A DNA stretch of 45,536 bases, taken from an uncultured Eubacterium sp. GTDB lineage: Bacteria; Bacillota; Clostridia; Lachnospirales; Lachnospiraceae. Below, piece after piece: positions 17,694-26,352 of this stretch. Below the pieces are notes generated by a model that had not been told where the DNA came from, did no database searches, and saw nothing but the letters and a program-made list of their open reading frames with translations. The stretch is taken from NCBI GenBank assembly GCA_958446835.1, contig CAUCXT010000024.1, positions 1 through 45,536 of the forward strand, read 5' to 3'. Made by a program: the position numbers and the translations under genes. How positions within the stretch are numbered: position 1 is the stretch's first letter; every line of letters begins with the position of its first letter.

Positions 17694-17821
17694 AAAAGTC
17701 TCCATTCCAATCTTATTATAACTTTCTCACTGTCTGCTTATATTTCATTTTAGTCTTTCGGTCAAATCCGCACAGCTAATCTTCATATAAGCACTAATTA
17801 AAGCAAGCATATAATGAAAGC

Positions 17822-17847
17822 CGGAAGATATGTTTTCACATCTTCCG
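17822..17847 (-). terminator. Hairpin after ctpA
   Basis: CGGAAGAT (17822-17829) pairs with ATCTTCCG (17840-17847). The T-tract that follows on the minus strand is short (CTTTCATT), so it is a modest terminator for the ftsEX-M23-ctpA cluster. Confidence 0.55.
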
Positions 17848-17943
17848 ACTCTATAGTAGTTCTGTTTGATTAGTTGCATATTTAAAACCATAAACTTATT
17901 CTTATGATTTCAATAAAAGCTCTGCCTGCATAAAATCCCCGAA

Positions 17944-19320
17944 TTACTTTTGAAGCTGCTCCTTCAATATCTCGATAGCCTTCTGAAGCTGAACATCCTC
18001 ATCCTCAGGAATAGTTACATACGTCTTAAGCTCATCAGGAAGGTCAATCTCAACATCCGGGTCAACACCAACCTTGTGTATGCTCTTTCCGCTAGGAAGA
18101 TAATAATCCTCTATTGTAATCTTCACACCTGTGCCGTCCCTCAAGGAGAATGCCGTCTGTACAATTCCCTTTCCATAAGTGGTGGTTCCAACAAGTGTTC
18201 CTACTCCATAGTCCTTTATAGCTCCAGCAAATATCTCTGAGGCGCTCGCGCTGTTACCATTAATGAGAACTGTGAGCGGAACCGTGAGCTTGGTATTGGC
18301 ATCGGATGTGTACTCCTGTGCCGTTCCATTTCTATCCTTGACTGAAACAATAGTTCCCTCCGGAAGAATCTCGTCAAGCATGGCAACAACAGTGTCAAGA
18401 ATACCACCCGGGTTATCGCGGATATCAATGACAAGAGCCTCCATACCCTGCTCTATCAGCGAATCCAATGCCTGCGAAAACTGCTCTGAGGTCACCTCAT
18501 CAAATTCCTCAATCTGAATGTAACCTATGTTGTCATCCATCATTCTGTAATTGACGGTCTTGACATCAATCTGGCGGCGTGTCACCTCGACATCAAACAC
18601 TTCATCATCGCGCTGCAGGGTTATGGTAACGCTCGTTCCCTCTTCTCCCTTGATAAGGGCAACTGCCGTATTCAAATCCATACCTGTTATCTCTGTTCCG
18701 TCAACCGCAAGAATAAGGTCGCCCGGCCTTATTCCCGCCTCGTAGCCCGGGCAGTCCTCATAAGGTCTTACAGCCGTAACCAGTCCCGTCTGTATATTCT
18801 GCTGGACAACGACACCTATTCCACAGTACGAACCCGATGAGCTCTCCATAAACGCGTTAAATTCATCCGCGGTATAATATACAGTATATGGATCGCCGAG
18901 TGAACTCATCACCGCCTTATATATGGCGTCAACCATTTCGTCCTTGTCATAATCATAGAGATAATAATAGTCAATCACCTGCATGAGAGTATCAATCTTT
19001 TCTATCACATCATCTGTGAGCTGTTCACTCTTCGGCTTATACTTTCCATAAGTTGCCTTAGAGGTCGTCTCTTCAACCTGATTATCCGATTTTGATCCGG
19101 TAGAAGTCGAATCATTCTTCTGTGTATCATTTCCATCCGTGCTCTGCTCTATCCTATTGCTTTTGTCTGAACCCGGTCCAATCAATGAAGAAATACCACT
19201 GCATCCCGCCAGAACGGAAATCATCAAAACCGCAGATGACATTCCGACCGCAACGCCTTTTAAAAAGCCACTATTTTTTTTCTTTTCCGACTTAGAATTA
19301 TTTATATTATTTTCTTCCAT
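17944..19320 (-). CDS. C-terminal processing peptidase, S41 family (CtpA-like)
   Basis: A 458-residue extracytoplasmic serine protease that trims or degrades envelope proteins. After a charged N-terminus a hydrophobic stretch (about 18-40) ends in LAGC, a lipobox at Cys40, so it may be a lipoprotein. A Ser/Thr-rich linker follows, then a PDZ domain (about 160-240, GIGVVVQQNIQTG; GYEAGIRPGDLILAVDG) and the protease core with the catalytic Ser in NSASASEIFAGA and Lys in TYGKGIVQ. Length and order are typical. It is the last gene of ftsE-ftsX-M23-ctpA, 26 nt after the hydrolase. In other bacteria Ctp/Prc enzymes degrade wall hydrolases, so the M23 neighbour is a plausible substrate. Confidence 0.93.
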   Translation of the reverse strand: MEENNINNSKSEKKKNSGFLKGVAVGMSSAVLMISVLAGCSGISSLIGPGSDKSNRIEQSTDGNDTQKNDSTSTGSKSDNQVEETTSKATYGKYKPKSEQLTDDVIEKIDTLMQVIDYYYLYDYDKDEMVDAIYKAVMSSLGDPYTVYYTADEFNAFMESSSGSYCGIGVVVQQNIQTGLVTAVRPYEDCPGYEAGIRPGDLILAVDGTEITGMDLNTAVALIKGEEGTSVTITLQRDDEVFDVEVTRRQIDVKTVNYRMMDDNIGYIQIEEFDEVTSEQFSQALDSLIEQGMEALVIDIRDNPGGILDTVVAMLDEILPEGTIVSVKDRNGTAQEYTSDANTKLTVPLTVLINGNSASASEIFAGAIKDYGVGTLVGTTTYGKGIVQTAFSLRDGTGVKITIEDYYLPSGKSIHKVGVDPDVEIDLPDELKTYVTIPEDEDVQLQKAIEILKEQLQK

Positions 19321-19346
19321 AATAAAACCTCATTTTTATGTCATTT

Positions 19347-20720
19347 TTAACGCGGAACCACCACATAATCAAGCGGATTTACGAACTCTCCCTTTATAAT
19401 AAGTGAAAAATGAAGATGTGGACCTGTTGAGTTACCTGTACTTCCCACAAGCGCAATCGTATCACCGGCATTTACCTGCTGTCCCACCGACACAAGAATT
19501 GCCGAAGCATGCGCGTACAATGTAACAACACCGCCGCCATGGTCTATCTTTACGCAATTACCGTATCCCCAATAGCTCTGTGCAAGCACTACAGTTCCAC
19601 TGTATGCTGCAAGTATAGGTGTTCCATTGATTCCGGCACCTGAAATATCCGTTCCGTCATGCAGCTTTTCATAGCCTAATATAGGGTGCATTCTCATTCC
19701 GAACTGCGAGGTGATTCTGTTGAATCCGGGAACCGGCCATGTAAATCCTGTGACATTTATCTCTGCCAGCTTCGCCGCTACAGCCGCGTCTGCATCCTGA
19801 TTAAGCCTTGCCTGCTCCGCAAGCCATGCCGCATATTCCTTCCTTGCCTGCTCAACAAGCTGTTCCTGCTCCTCAACTTCCTTGAGTGCAAGCTGTTTTT
19901 TATACTCCGTATCACTCTGCTGCGATTCAAGATTGCTTAACTCATTGTTCTTGGCATTGTATAAATCCGTGTATGATGCCTGAAGCACTTCCTGCTCGGA
20001 TTTCTTAGAGTCAAGAACCGACTTCTGCTCCTCCAACTCACCAAGTTCAGTCTCATACTGGGCTTCCTGCGTCTCAAGTTCGCTCTTCTGTGTCTCAAGG
20101 TTCGCCAGAAGATTGGTTATTCTATCCTTAGTCTCCCCATATTCAATGAGTTTTTCACGGTCATATTTGGAAATCTCGGAAATATATTCTGCATTGTTAA
20201 GGAAATCAATCATGCTGTCCGATGAAAACAGAATATCAAGAAAACTCTCATCGCCATTTTCATACATATATTGTATCCTGAGTTTCATTGATGAATACTG
20301 ATTTGCCTCTGTTGTCTGTGCATCCGATAAATTATTCTCCGTCTGTGCAATACTCGTCTTAACTGCGTCAATATTGGCCAAAGTATCATTAATCTGTGTC
20401 TGCTTGGCATCTATCTCTGCCTGCTTGGCATTTATTTCCTGATTAAGATTATATATCTGCAGCGTCACATCCGAAATCCAGCCATCCACCTGATTTATGT
20501 AGGATTCTGTGTCGGAAATACTTCCGTTCAGCTCATTAAGCTTATTGTCAAGCTGTTGTGCCTGCTGTTTTGCTGCCTCCAACTCACGTTCAGCCTGTTT
20601 TACATCATCCTCCGTAATCGCCTGATAATCATCCGGTTTAAGCGGAAGCATAATTATAAGTACCGCTGCAAACACAAACCGCTTAATCCATGATTTCTTA
20701 AAAACGTGTGTTTTTTTCAA
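19347..20720 (-). CDS. Coiled-coil M23 peptidoglycan hydrolase (EnvC/CwlO-like partner of FtsEX)
   Basis: A 457-residue exported protein: signal segment (about 13-27), a long coiled coil (about 40-310, repeated Glu/Gln/Leu heptads) and a C-terminal LytM/M23 domain (about 325-457). The zinc and catalytic residues are intact: HDGTD (H-x3-D), LYAHAS and HLHF. This differs from E. coli EnvC, whose LytM domain is degenerate and only activates amidases, so direct cleavage of peptide cross-links is expected. The coiled coil is the part that docks on FtsX in EnvC and PcsB systems. The start is TTG, behind GGAGGAATTATAA; no better ATG is near. It lies 29 nt after ftsX. Confidence 0.9.
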   Translation of the reverse strand: MKKTHVFKKSWIKRFVFAAVLIIMLPLKPDDYQAITEDDVKQAERELEAAKQQAQQLDNKLNELNGSISDTESYINQVDGWISDVTLQIYNLNQEINAKQAEIDAKQTQINDTLANIDAVKTSIAQTENNLSDAQTTEANQYSSMKLRIQYMYENGDESFLDILFSSDSMIDFLNNAEYISEISKYDREKLIEYGETKDRITNLLANLETQKSELETQEAQYETELGELEEQKSVLDSKKSEQEVLQASYTDLYNAKNNELSNLESQQSDTEYKKQLALKEVEEQEQLVEQARKEYAAWLAEQARLNQDADAAVAAKLAEINVTGFTWPVPGFNRITSQFGMRMHPILGYEKLHDGTDISGAGINGTPILAAYSGTVVLAQSYWGYGNCVKIDHGGGVVTLYAHASAILVSVGQQVNAGDTIALVGSTGNSTGPHLHFSLIIKGEFVNPLDYVVVPR

Positions 20721-20749
20721 TTATAATTCCTCCCTTAAGTATCTCCCCA

Positions 20750-21658
20750 TCATACTTTAAGATGTTTGCGAAGTGTTGTATAACTTCCGAGAAAACCTAT
20801 TCCGATTCCAAGCACTGCTGCAACAGGAAGAAGTGTTGAAAAGACCGTTTTCACAGGAAGAAATACCAATATATTTGACAGAAATGTAAATCTGTTGATG
20901 ATATAGTAAACAACATTCTCATAGAGATAATAAATTACCACCATAGGAATCATAGCTCCCACAAAACCGATGACAATTCCTTCTACTATAAACGGTGCCC
21001 GGACAAAGCCATTCTTCGCACCGATAAGCTTCATTATCGCAATCTCCTCCTTGCGGACAGCAATTCCGACTGATACCGTATTTCCAATGAGAAACCATGC
21101 AACAAGAAAAAGCACGATTATCATTGTAAGGGAAATCATGCTTACCAGACCGCTCACATCTGTTAGTGAATTAGCAGTCACTTCCGAGCGCTTAACCGAG
21201 CGCACACCATCTATCTTTTCTATATTAGCTGCCACAGTGGTCAAGGTGTCCGCCGTATTAAGATACACCGTATATGAAGCCGAATCGGCAAGAGGATTAT
21301 CCTCCTCAAAGCCTTCCGCAAGATCCATTCTGTCGCCAAAATACTTGACCTTGTACTTCTCCCACGCTTCCTCGGGCGATGTATATTCTATAAGCGTCAC
21401 GCTGTCCATCTGCTGTATGGTCTTTCCGATAGACTCAATTCGCGCACTGCCCACACCCACGTCAAAGAAAACCGTAAGACAGGTATTCTTTTCCAATTCC
21501 GTAACCATATAGTCCACATTCTTGGCCACACAGAAAAATATGCCAAAAAGGAAAATACATGCTGACATTGTCGCAACTGAAGCAAGTGAGAAAAGTCTGT
21601 TTCTATATATATTTTTAAAGCCCTGCTTTATACAGTAGCCGAGTGAACTAATCTTCAT
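20750..21658 (-). CDS. ftsX: Cell division protein FtsX (permease-like)
   Basis: FtsX spans the membrane and passes the ATP cycle of FtsE to an extracellular wall hydrolase. The 302-residue protein has one N-terminal helix (about 22-44), an extracellular loop (about 45-165) with KYKVKYFGDRMDLAEGFEEDNPLADS, which matches the conserved FtsX ectodomain pattern, and three further helices in the C-terminal FtsX/MacB domain. I chose the ATG at 21656-21658 (MKISSLGYCIKQGFKNIYRNR) because GGGAGGA lies upstream; this start overlaps the end of ftsE by 11 nt, as in most ftsEX pairs. Confidence 0.95.
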   Translation of the reverse strand: MKISSLGYCIKQGFKNIYRNRLFSLASVATMSACIFLFGIFFCVAKNVDYMVTELEKNTCLTVFFDVGVGSARIESIGKTIQQMDSVTLIEYTSPEEAWEKYKVKYFGDRMDLAEGFEEDNPLADSASYTVYLNTADTLTTVAANIEKIDGVRSVKRSEVTANSLTDVSGLVSMISLTMIIVLFLVAWFLIGNTVSVGIAVRKEEIAIMKLIGAKNGFVRAPFIVEGIVIGFVGAMIPMVVIYYLYENVVYYIINRFTFLSNILVFLPVKTVFSTLLPVAAVLGIGIGFLGSYTTLRKHLKV

Positions 21659-22334
21659 AGCCGTAATCCTCCCATCTCTCATCAGAGATGATTTCACCAT
21701 GATCAATAGTAATCACTCTCTTTTTCATAGTCTGTACAAGATCCATATTATGTGTGACAACTACCACCGTAGTTCCTCTTCTGTTAGCCTCCTCAAGGAG
21801 CTTCATAATCTCCCATGAATTAGCGTTGTCCAGATTACCTGTCGGCTCATCGGCAAGAAGTATCGCCGGCTTATTGATAAGTGCCCTTGCAATAGCCGCT
21901 CTCTGCTGTTCGCCACCCGAAAGCTGCGAAGGGAAATTCCTGTATTTCTCCAACAATCCCACCATCGACAGCATCGACAGGACCTCCGAACGTATTCTTC
22001 TGTTCGGTGCTTCTATTACCTTCTGCGCAAAAGCTATGTTGTCATAGATGTTCCTATCCTCCAACAGTCGGAAATCCTGAAATACAACTCCCATATCACG
22101 CCTGATAAGAGGAAGCTCCCTTCTCTTTGCTCTTCCAAGATTCTTTCCATTTATAAAAATATGCCCGGACGTCGGCTCAAGCTCCTTGAGCAGAAGCTTG
22201 ATAAGCGTTGACTTACCTGCACCGCTCTGCCCGACAATAAATACGAATTCACCCTTCTCGACACGAAGGCTGATGTTATTTAGTGCCGGAAATCCGGATG
22301 AGTATGTCTTGCATACATTTTCCAATATAAGCAT
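21648..22334 (-). CDS. ftsE: Cell division ATP-binding protein FtsE
   Basis: The cytoplasmic ABC ATPase partner of FtsX. The 228-residue protein has Walker A GQSGAGKST (35-43), a Q-loop (VFQDFRLLEDRN), the signature LSGGEQQR, Walker B ILLADEPTGNLD and the switch His in VVVTHN. The size and the TYSSGFPALNNIS start are typical. The ATG follows AGGAGAC. It is the first gene of the ftsE-ftsX-M23-ctpA cluster. The -10/-35 boxes upstream of it are not convincing. Confidence 0.96.
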   Translation of the reverse strand: MLILENVCKTYSSGFPALNNISLRVEKGEFVFIVGQSGAGKSTLIKLLLKELEPTSGHIFINGKNLGRAKRRELPLIRRDMGVVFQDFRLLEDRNIYDNIAFAQKVIEAPNRRIRSEVLSMLSMVGLLEKYRNFPSQLSGGEQQRAAIARALINKPAILLADEPTGNLDNANSWEIMKLLEEANRRGTTVVVVTHNMDLVQTMKKRVITIDHGEIISDERWEDYGYED

Positions 22335-22427
22335 GTCTCCTATGCCTCCCCTAATTTCTTATGCATCTTACATAATAATGCCAGAACCGTTGTCACAGTC
22401 CTGACATCATTTTATACCGACATGCAA

Positions 22428-23516
22428 TTAATAATCAAGTGATTCCATATATTTCATATAATCGCGAACCATAAGTGCAATCTTAAAAGTAATTGCGTCA
22501 TCAAATACCCTGAGATCAAGCCCTGTATTTTTCTGAATTTTATCAAGTCTGTATACAAGAGTATTTCGATGTATAAAAAGCTGTCGCGAAGTCTCCGATA
22601 CATTCAGACTGTTCTCAAAGAACTTGTTGATTGTGGTTAGAGTCTCCTCATCAAAATCATCCGGGTTCTGTCCACCAAAAATCTCTTTTATAAACATCTT
22701 ACAATGTGACATTGAAAGCTGGTATATAAGTCTTCCTATTCCGAGCTTTGTGTAGGATACAACATTTCTGTCACCGTAGAAAATCTTTCCTATATCAAGC
22801 GCCATCTTCGCTTCCTTATATGACCTTGACACTTCCTTAATCTCATTGACAATGGTACCATAAGCGATATGTACCTTGCTCATAGCCTCAGAATTCAAGG
22901 TATCAAGCACAGTGAGTGCAACCTGATTCATCTCCTCATAGCCCTCATTCGCCTTGAGTTCCTTGACGATAATTATATTCTTCTCATCAACCGCCGTTAT
23001 AAAGTCCTTCGCCTTGGACGCGAAGAGTGTTCTTAGCGTTTCGAGTGCATTGTTATCCTTCTCATGCTTGGTCTCCACAATAAAGACAAGCCTTCTCACG
23101 TCCGTATCTATGTGAAGCTTCTTTGCTCTGTTGTATATATCTACAAGAAGCAAGTTGTCAAGCAGGAGATTCTTGATGAAATTATCCTTGTCAAATCTCT
23201 CCTTGTACGCAACAAGAAGATTCTGTATCTGGAATGTGGCAATCTTGCCTATCATATACACATCGTCGCTGCCACCCTTAACAAGAAGCACATACTCAAG
23301 CTGCTTATCGTCAAACACCTTAAAGAACTGGTAGCCCTGGATAACCTGACTGTCCGCAGGTGAGCTGGCGAAGCTTAGCACTGCCTCCTCATATCCATCC
23401 GACTCAGGAAATGTTGTCGCAAGGGTCTTTCCCTCCGTGTCCATTATACATAAATCAATTCTCGTTATCGACTTGAGTCCTTCTATTGTATTCTGTAAAA
23501 TCTGATTTGAAATCAT
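22428..23516 (-). CDS. CdaR/PucR-type transcriptional regulator
   Basis: A 362-residue regulator. The C-terminus has the PucR HTH (about 300-355): FFENSLNVSETSRQLFIHRNTLVYRLDKI and then the DAITFKIALMVRDYM tail. Ahead of it is a GGDEF-like CdaR middle domain (about 130-270), and the N-terminus (about 1-110) resembles a sensory domain (LCIMDTEGKTLATTFPES). In E. coli CdaR activates sugar diacid genes; in Firmicutes relatives respond to various carbon sources. It is followed, in the minus direction, by a gap of about 90 nt before ftsE. The ATG follows AGAGGTTACCGG. The ligand is unknown. The nearby sugar-ATPase gene makes a carbon role plausible. Confidence 0.85.
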   Translation of the reverse strand: MISNQILQNTIEGLKSITRIDLCIMDTEGKTLATTFPESDGYEEAVLSFASSPADSQVIQGYQFFKVFDDKQLEYVLLVKGGSDDVYMIGKIATFQIQNLLVAYKERFDKDNFIKNLLLDNLLLVDIYNRAKKLHIDTDVRRLVFIVETKHEKDNNALETLRTLFASKAKDFITAVDEKNIIIVKELKANEGYEEMNQVALTVLDTLNSEAMSKVHIAYGTIVNEIKEVSRSYKEAKMALDIGKIFYGDRNVVSYTKLGIGRLIYQLSMSHCKMFIKEIFGGQNPDDFDEETLTTINKFFENSLNVSETSRQLFIHRNTLVYRLDKIQKNTGLDLRVFDDAITFKIALMVRDYMKYMESLDY

Positions 23517-23592
23517 CCGGTAACCTCTACTTTCATTATAATTTGCGTGAACTTAAATATACCTTCCATTCGTCTTAACCCGACTTTTCGCT

Positions 23593-23624
23593 CATTCACT
23601 ATACCTTCTGAAAGTGAATGTCAA
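23593..23624 (-). promoter_or_regulatory. CdaR-gene promoter with operator-like palindrome
   Basis: TTGACA (23619-23624, minus) is followed by CATTCACT/AGTGAATG arms (23593-23600 and 23613-23620) with a 12-nt spacer that contains TATAGT. The inverted repeat overlaps the core promoter, as expected for autoregulation. The -35/-10 spacing (about 15) is short. Confidence 0.45.
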
Positions 23625-23696
23625 TGATATTCGCAATCCGCTTCGCTTCTTGCTGATTTTATAAAATGTCACTATTTATTGTAAAACAAAATTGCG

Positions 23697-23739
23697 AAAA
23701 AAAAAAGAGGAAATACACGAAAATTCATGTATTTCCTCT
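23697..23739 (-). terminator. Terminator of the msmX-like gene
   Basis: AGAGGAAATACA (23706-23717) pairs perfectly with TGTATTTCCTCT (23728-23739), followed on the minus strand by nine or more T. Strong intrinsic terminator 60 nt past the ATPase stop. Confidence 0.92.
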
Positions 23740-23798
23740 ATATTTCATAATAATTTCACAATATCAGACCCTAACCGGATTCAATATATGTTACCTGA

Positions 23799-24905
23799 TT
23801 AGCAAGGGATTACTAACTCTGTATCCTTATCGAAGAGGTGAAGTCTTGTCATATCAAGAGCAAGCTTAATCTTATCACCAGGACGAGCTGTTGTACGAGG
23901 GTTAACTCTTGCTGTACAGCTCTTATCCTCGATATCAAAGTAAAGGTAAACCTCAGCACCAAGGAGCTCGTATACACGAATCTCTGCCTCGATTACGCTG
24001 TCTGGAGAATTAGCAATGAATACCTCTGTATCGTTGAGATCCTCTGGACGGATACCCATGATAACTGTCTTGCCAACATAATCACCAAGCTTATCAGCCT
24101 TAGTCTTAGGTAACTTAACTGAGTTGCTGCCAAACATAAGAACCATATCATCACCGTTCTTAACAAGCTTAGCATCGATAAGGTTCATCTGTGGAGAACC
24201 AATGAATCCTGCTACGAATACGTTCTGTGGTGCATTGTAGAGATTCTGTGGTGTATCTACCTGCTGAATGATACCATCCTTGAGAACAACGATTCTTGTA
24301 CCAAGTGTCATAGCCTCTGTCTGGTCATGAGTTACGTAGATGATAGTTGTCTGAAGTCTCTGATGTAACTTAGAAATCTCAATTCTCATCTGAACTCTTA
24401 ACTTAGCATCGAGGTTTGAAAGAGGCTCATCCATAAGGAATACCTTAGGCTTACGAACGATAGCACGTCCCATAGCAACTCGCTGTCTCTGACCACCTGA
24501 AAGAGCCTTAGGCTTACGATCAAGAAGGTGCTCGATATCAAGAATCTTAGCAGCCTCATGTACCTGCTTGTCGATCTCTGCCTTAGGAACCTTTCTTAAC
24601 TTAAGACCAAATGCCATGTTGTCATATACTGACATATGTGGATAAAGAGCGTAGTTCTGGAATACCATCGCGATATCTCTATCCTTAGGCTCTACATCGT
24701 TAACCTGCTTGTCACCGATCCAAAGCTCACCGGAGCTGATCTCCTCAAGTCCTGCTATCATACGAAGTGTTGTAGACTTACCACAACCGGATGGTCCTAC
24801 AAAAATGATAAATTCCTTATCTTCAATCTCAAGGTTGAAATCCTTAACAGCTACGAAACCGTTAGGATATACTTTACATACGTTTTTAAGTGATAAACTA
24901 GCCAT
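23799..24905 (-). CDS. Sugar ABC transporter ATPase, MsmX/UgpC family
   Basis: A 368-residue ATPase that powers carbohydrate importers. It has Walker A GPSGCGKST (38-46), Q-loop VFQNYALYPHMSVYDNMAFGL (shown in part), signature LSGGQRQR, Walker B VFLMDEPLSNLD, switch His in VTHDQTEAMTLG, and the C-terminal OB-like MalK regulatory domain (about 240-368, GIRPEDLNDTEVF). I start at the ATG at 24903-24905 behind AGGAGGTATAATA. It stands alone with its own terminator and no permease or binding protein nearby, as with B. subtilis MsmX, which serves several sugar importers. Its codons look strongly biased (GTA/CTT rich), as in highly expressed genes. Confidence 0.92.
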   Translation of the reverse strand: MASLSLKNVCKVYPNGFVAVKDFNLEIEDKEFIIFVGPSGCGKSTTLRMIAGLEEISSGELWIGDKQVNDVEPKDRDIAMVFQNYALYPHMSVYDNMAFGLKLRKVPKAEIDKQVHEAAKILDIEHLLDRKPKALSGGQRQRVAMGRAIVRKPKVFLMDEPLSNLDAKLRVQMRIEISKLHQRLQTTIIYVTHDQTEAMTLGTRIVVLKDGIIQQVDTPQNLYNAPQNVFVAGFIGSPQMNLIDAKLVKNGDDMVLMFGSNSVKLPKTKADKLGDYVGKTVIMGIRPEDLNDTEVFIANSPDSVIEAEIRVYELLGAEVYLYFDIEDKSCTARVNPRTTARPGDKIKLALDMTRLHLFDKDTELVIPC

Positions 24906-25099
24906 TATTATACCTCCTAAAGTATTTTCCGTTTTCACTACTGTTATTCTACAATAATGCTTGTTTAAATGCCATACCTCAAATAGCCGAAAATGACAGC
25001 GGTAATTTGTTGATTTTGCATATAGACATCATATTATTTACTTTTTTATTACATTTTATACAAAAAAATTATATTTTAATGCATTTTTTCAATAATGAC

Positions 25100-25128
25100 T
25101 TGTTAATTATTGTTATATGTGCTATTAA
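25100..25128 (+). promoter_or_regulatory. Promoter of the YjfB-like gene
   Basis: TTGTTA (25100-25105) and TATTAA (25123-25128) are 17 nt apart, 48 nt before the start codon, in a very AT-rich 270-nt gap. No SigD-type box is evident. Confidence 0.55.
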
Positions 25129-25176
25129 TTATATAGGTATTTATTACCATTTCTGCATGATAAAGGAGGTATTCTT

Positions 25177-25353
25177 ATGGATATAACCGCACTTTCATCC
25201 AGCATGAGCCTCGCTGATGTCAACTCACAGGTAGGTATTGCTGTTCTTGCAAAGAATCTTGACACTATTGAGACTCTCGGAGATGGAATGAAGAAGATGA
25301 TGGAGATGTCCGTTAGCCCTAACCTCGGTGCCAACATTGATGTTCAGGTTTAA
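25177..25353 (+). CDS. YjfB-family small protein (putative motility protein)
   Basis: A 58-residue protein (MDITALSSSMSLADVNSQVG..., ending GANIDVQV) behind a perfect AAAGGAGGT ribosome site. The start MDI-A-LS, the V-x-I-A-V-L-x-K-x-L-D-T middle and the SVSPNLGANIDV end match the YjfB family (annotated as putative motility protein), as I recall it. The function is unknown; the family is common in flagellated Firmicutes. It is monocistronic, with promoter at 25100-25128 and terminator at 25371-25426. No flagellar gene is in the window. Confidence 0.85.
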   Translation: MDITALSSSMSLADVNSQVGIAVLAKNLDTIETLGDGMKKMMEMSVSPNLGANIDVQV

Positions 25354-25370
25354 CAAAATCAGCTCTGACA

Positions 25371-25426
25371 AAAAGGTGCTGCTGTATGCGATATTTATCA
25401 TTGCACACGGCAGCACCTTTTTTGTA
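25371..25426 (+). terminator. Terminator after the YjfB-like gene
   Basis: AAAAGGTGCTGCTGT pairs with ACGGCAGCACCTTTT (one mismatch) around a loop of about 20 nt, followed by TTTTTTG. Starts 18 nt past the stop codon. Confidence 0.9.
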
Positions 25427-25471
25427 TATGTCTTTATGAATTTTCAATGACAACGCTTTTATCACTTAACA

Positions 25472-26299
25472 TTATTTAAGTCTTATTGATGTGTCTGAAA
25501 GCTCAATCTTTCCTTCCTTTAACAGCTTTCCCACCGCTCTCTTAAATGAAGCCTTGCTCATTCCAAGCTCACGCTTGATAACCTCAGGCGATGCCTTATC
25601 GCTGAATGGAAGGACTCCGTCGAACTCCTCTATAGTCTCAAGTATCTTAGCGGCATCATCGTCCCTCTGAAGATATCCCACCTCACGGACTGCAAGCTCA
25701 AGTCTTCCATCCGCAGTAACATTAGTAACTCTGAGTCCTGTGAGTGTATCTCCCACATTGAGAACTCCGTAGCACTCCTTCTTAGGTATAAGTCCCTGAT
25801 ACATGTCATCCACTGCGACATACATTCCGAACTTCTCTATATACTGGTACGCTGTTCCCTGTACCATATCACCGCGCTTGTACTGTGTTGTCCCCTTAAG
25901 ATACTTATAGACATTCATTGTCGCACACAGTCTGCTGCTCTTATCTATATATAAGGCAACAAGGCAGCTGTCACCCGGACGCACCCTGTAGGTCTGTTCC
26001 TTAAACGGAAGGAACAGATCCTTTTCAAGCCCCCAGTCGAGAAATGCACCAATCTTGCCTGTATCCTTCACCTCAAGTCTTGCAACCTGTCCAAGAACAA
26101 GCATAGGCTTTCTTGTTGTCGCAAGAAGTCTGTCCTGTGAATCCCTGTATATGAACACGGTAACTGTATCGCCTATCTCAGCATTCTCAGGAACCTGCTT
26201 TCTCGGCAGAAGTACTCTCTCCTGCTCATCGCCGACATACACACCGAAATCTGTTCTCTTTACTATCTGTAAATCCTGTACTTCTCCTATTCTGATCAT
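25472..26299 (-). CDS. S1 RNA-binding protein CvfB (YitL family)
   Basis: A 275-residue protein of the CvfB family: tandem S1-like RNA-binding domains (about 1-65, 70-135, 140-210) and a C-terminal winged-helix domain (about 215-275, FSDKASPEVIKRELGMSKASFKRAVGKLL). In Staphylococcus CvfB affects virulence and RNA metabolism; the molecular role is poorly known. Motifs TDFGVYVG, GAFLDWGLEKDLFLPFKEQ and FGMYVAVDDMYQGLI are typical of the S1 repeats. The ATG follows GGAGGAACATT. It lies downstream of the thioesterase on the minus strand, about 50 nt apart, and may be co-transcribed with it. Confidence 0.9.
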   Translation of the reverse strand: MIRIGEVQDLQIVKRTDFGVYVGDEQERVLLPRKQVPENAEIGDTVTVFIYRDSQDRLLATTRKPMLVLGQVARLEVKDTGKIGAFLDWGLEKDLFLPFKEQTYRVRPGDSCLVALYIDKSSRLCATMNVYKYLKGTTQYKRGDMVQGTAYQYIEKFGMYVAVDDMYQGLIPKKECYGVLNVGDTLTGLRVTNVTADGRLELAVREVGYLQRDDDAAKILETIEEFDGVLPFSDKASPEVIKRELGMSKASFKRAVGKLLKEGKIELSDTSIRLK

Positions 26300-26352
26300 A
26301 ATGTTCCTCCGTCCTCTTTTTTACATGCTATTCATTCTAAATCCGCCGCAGC

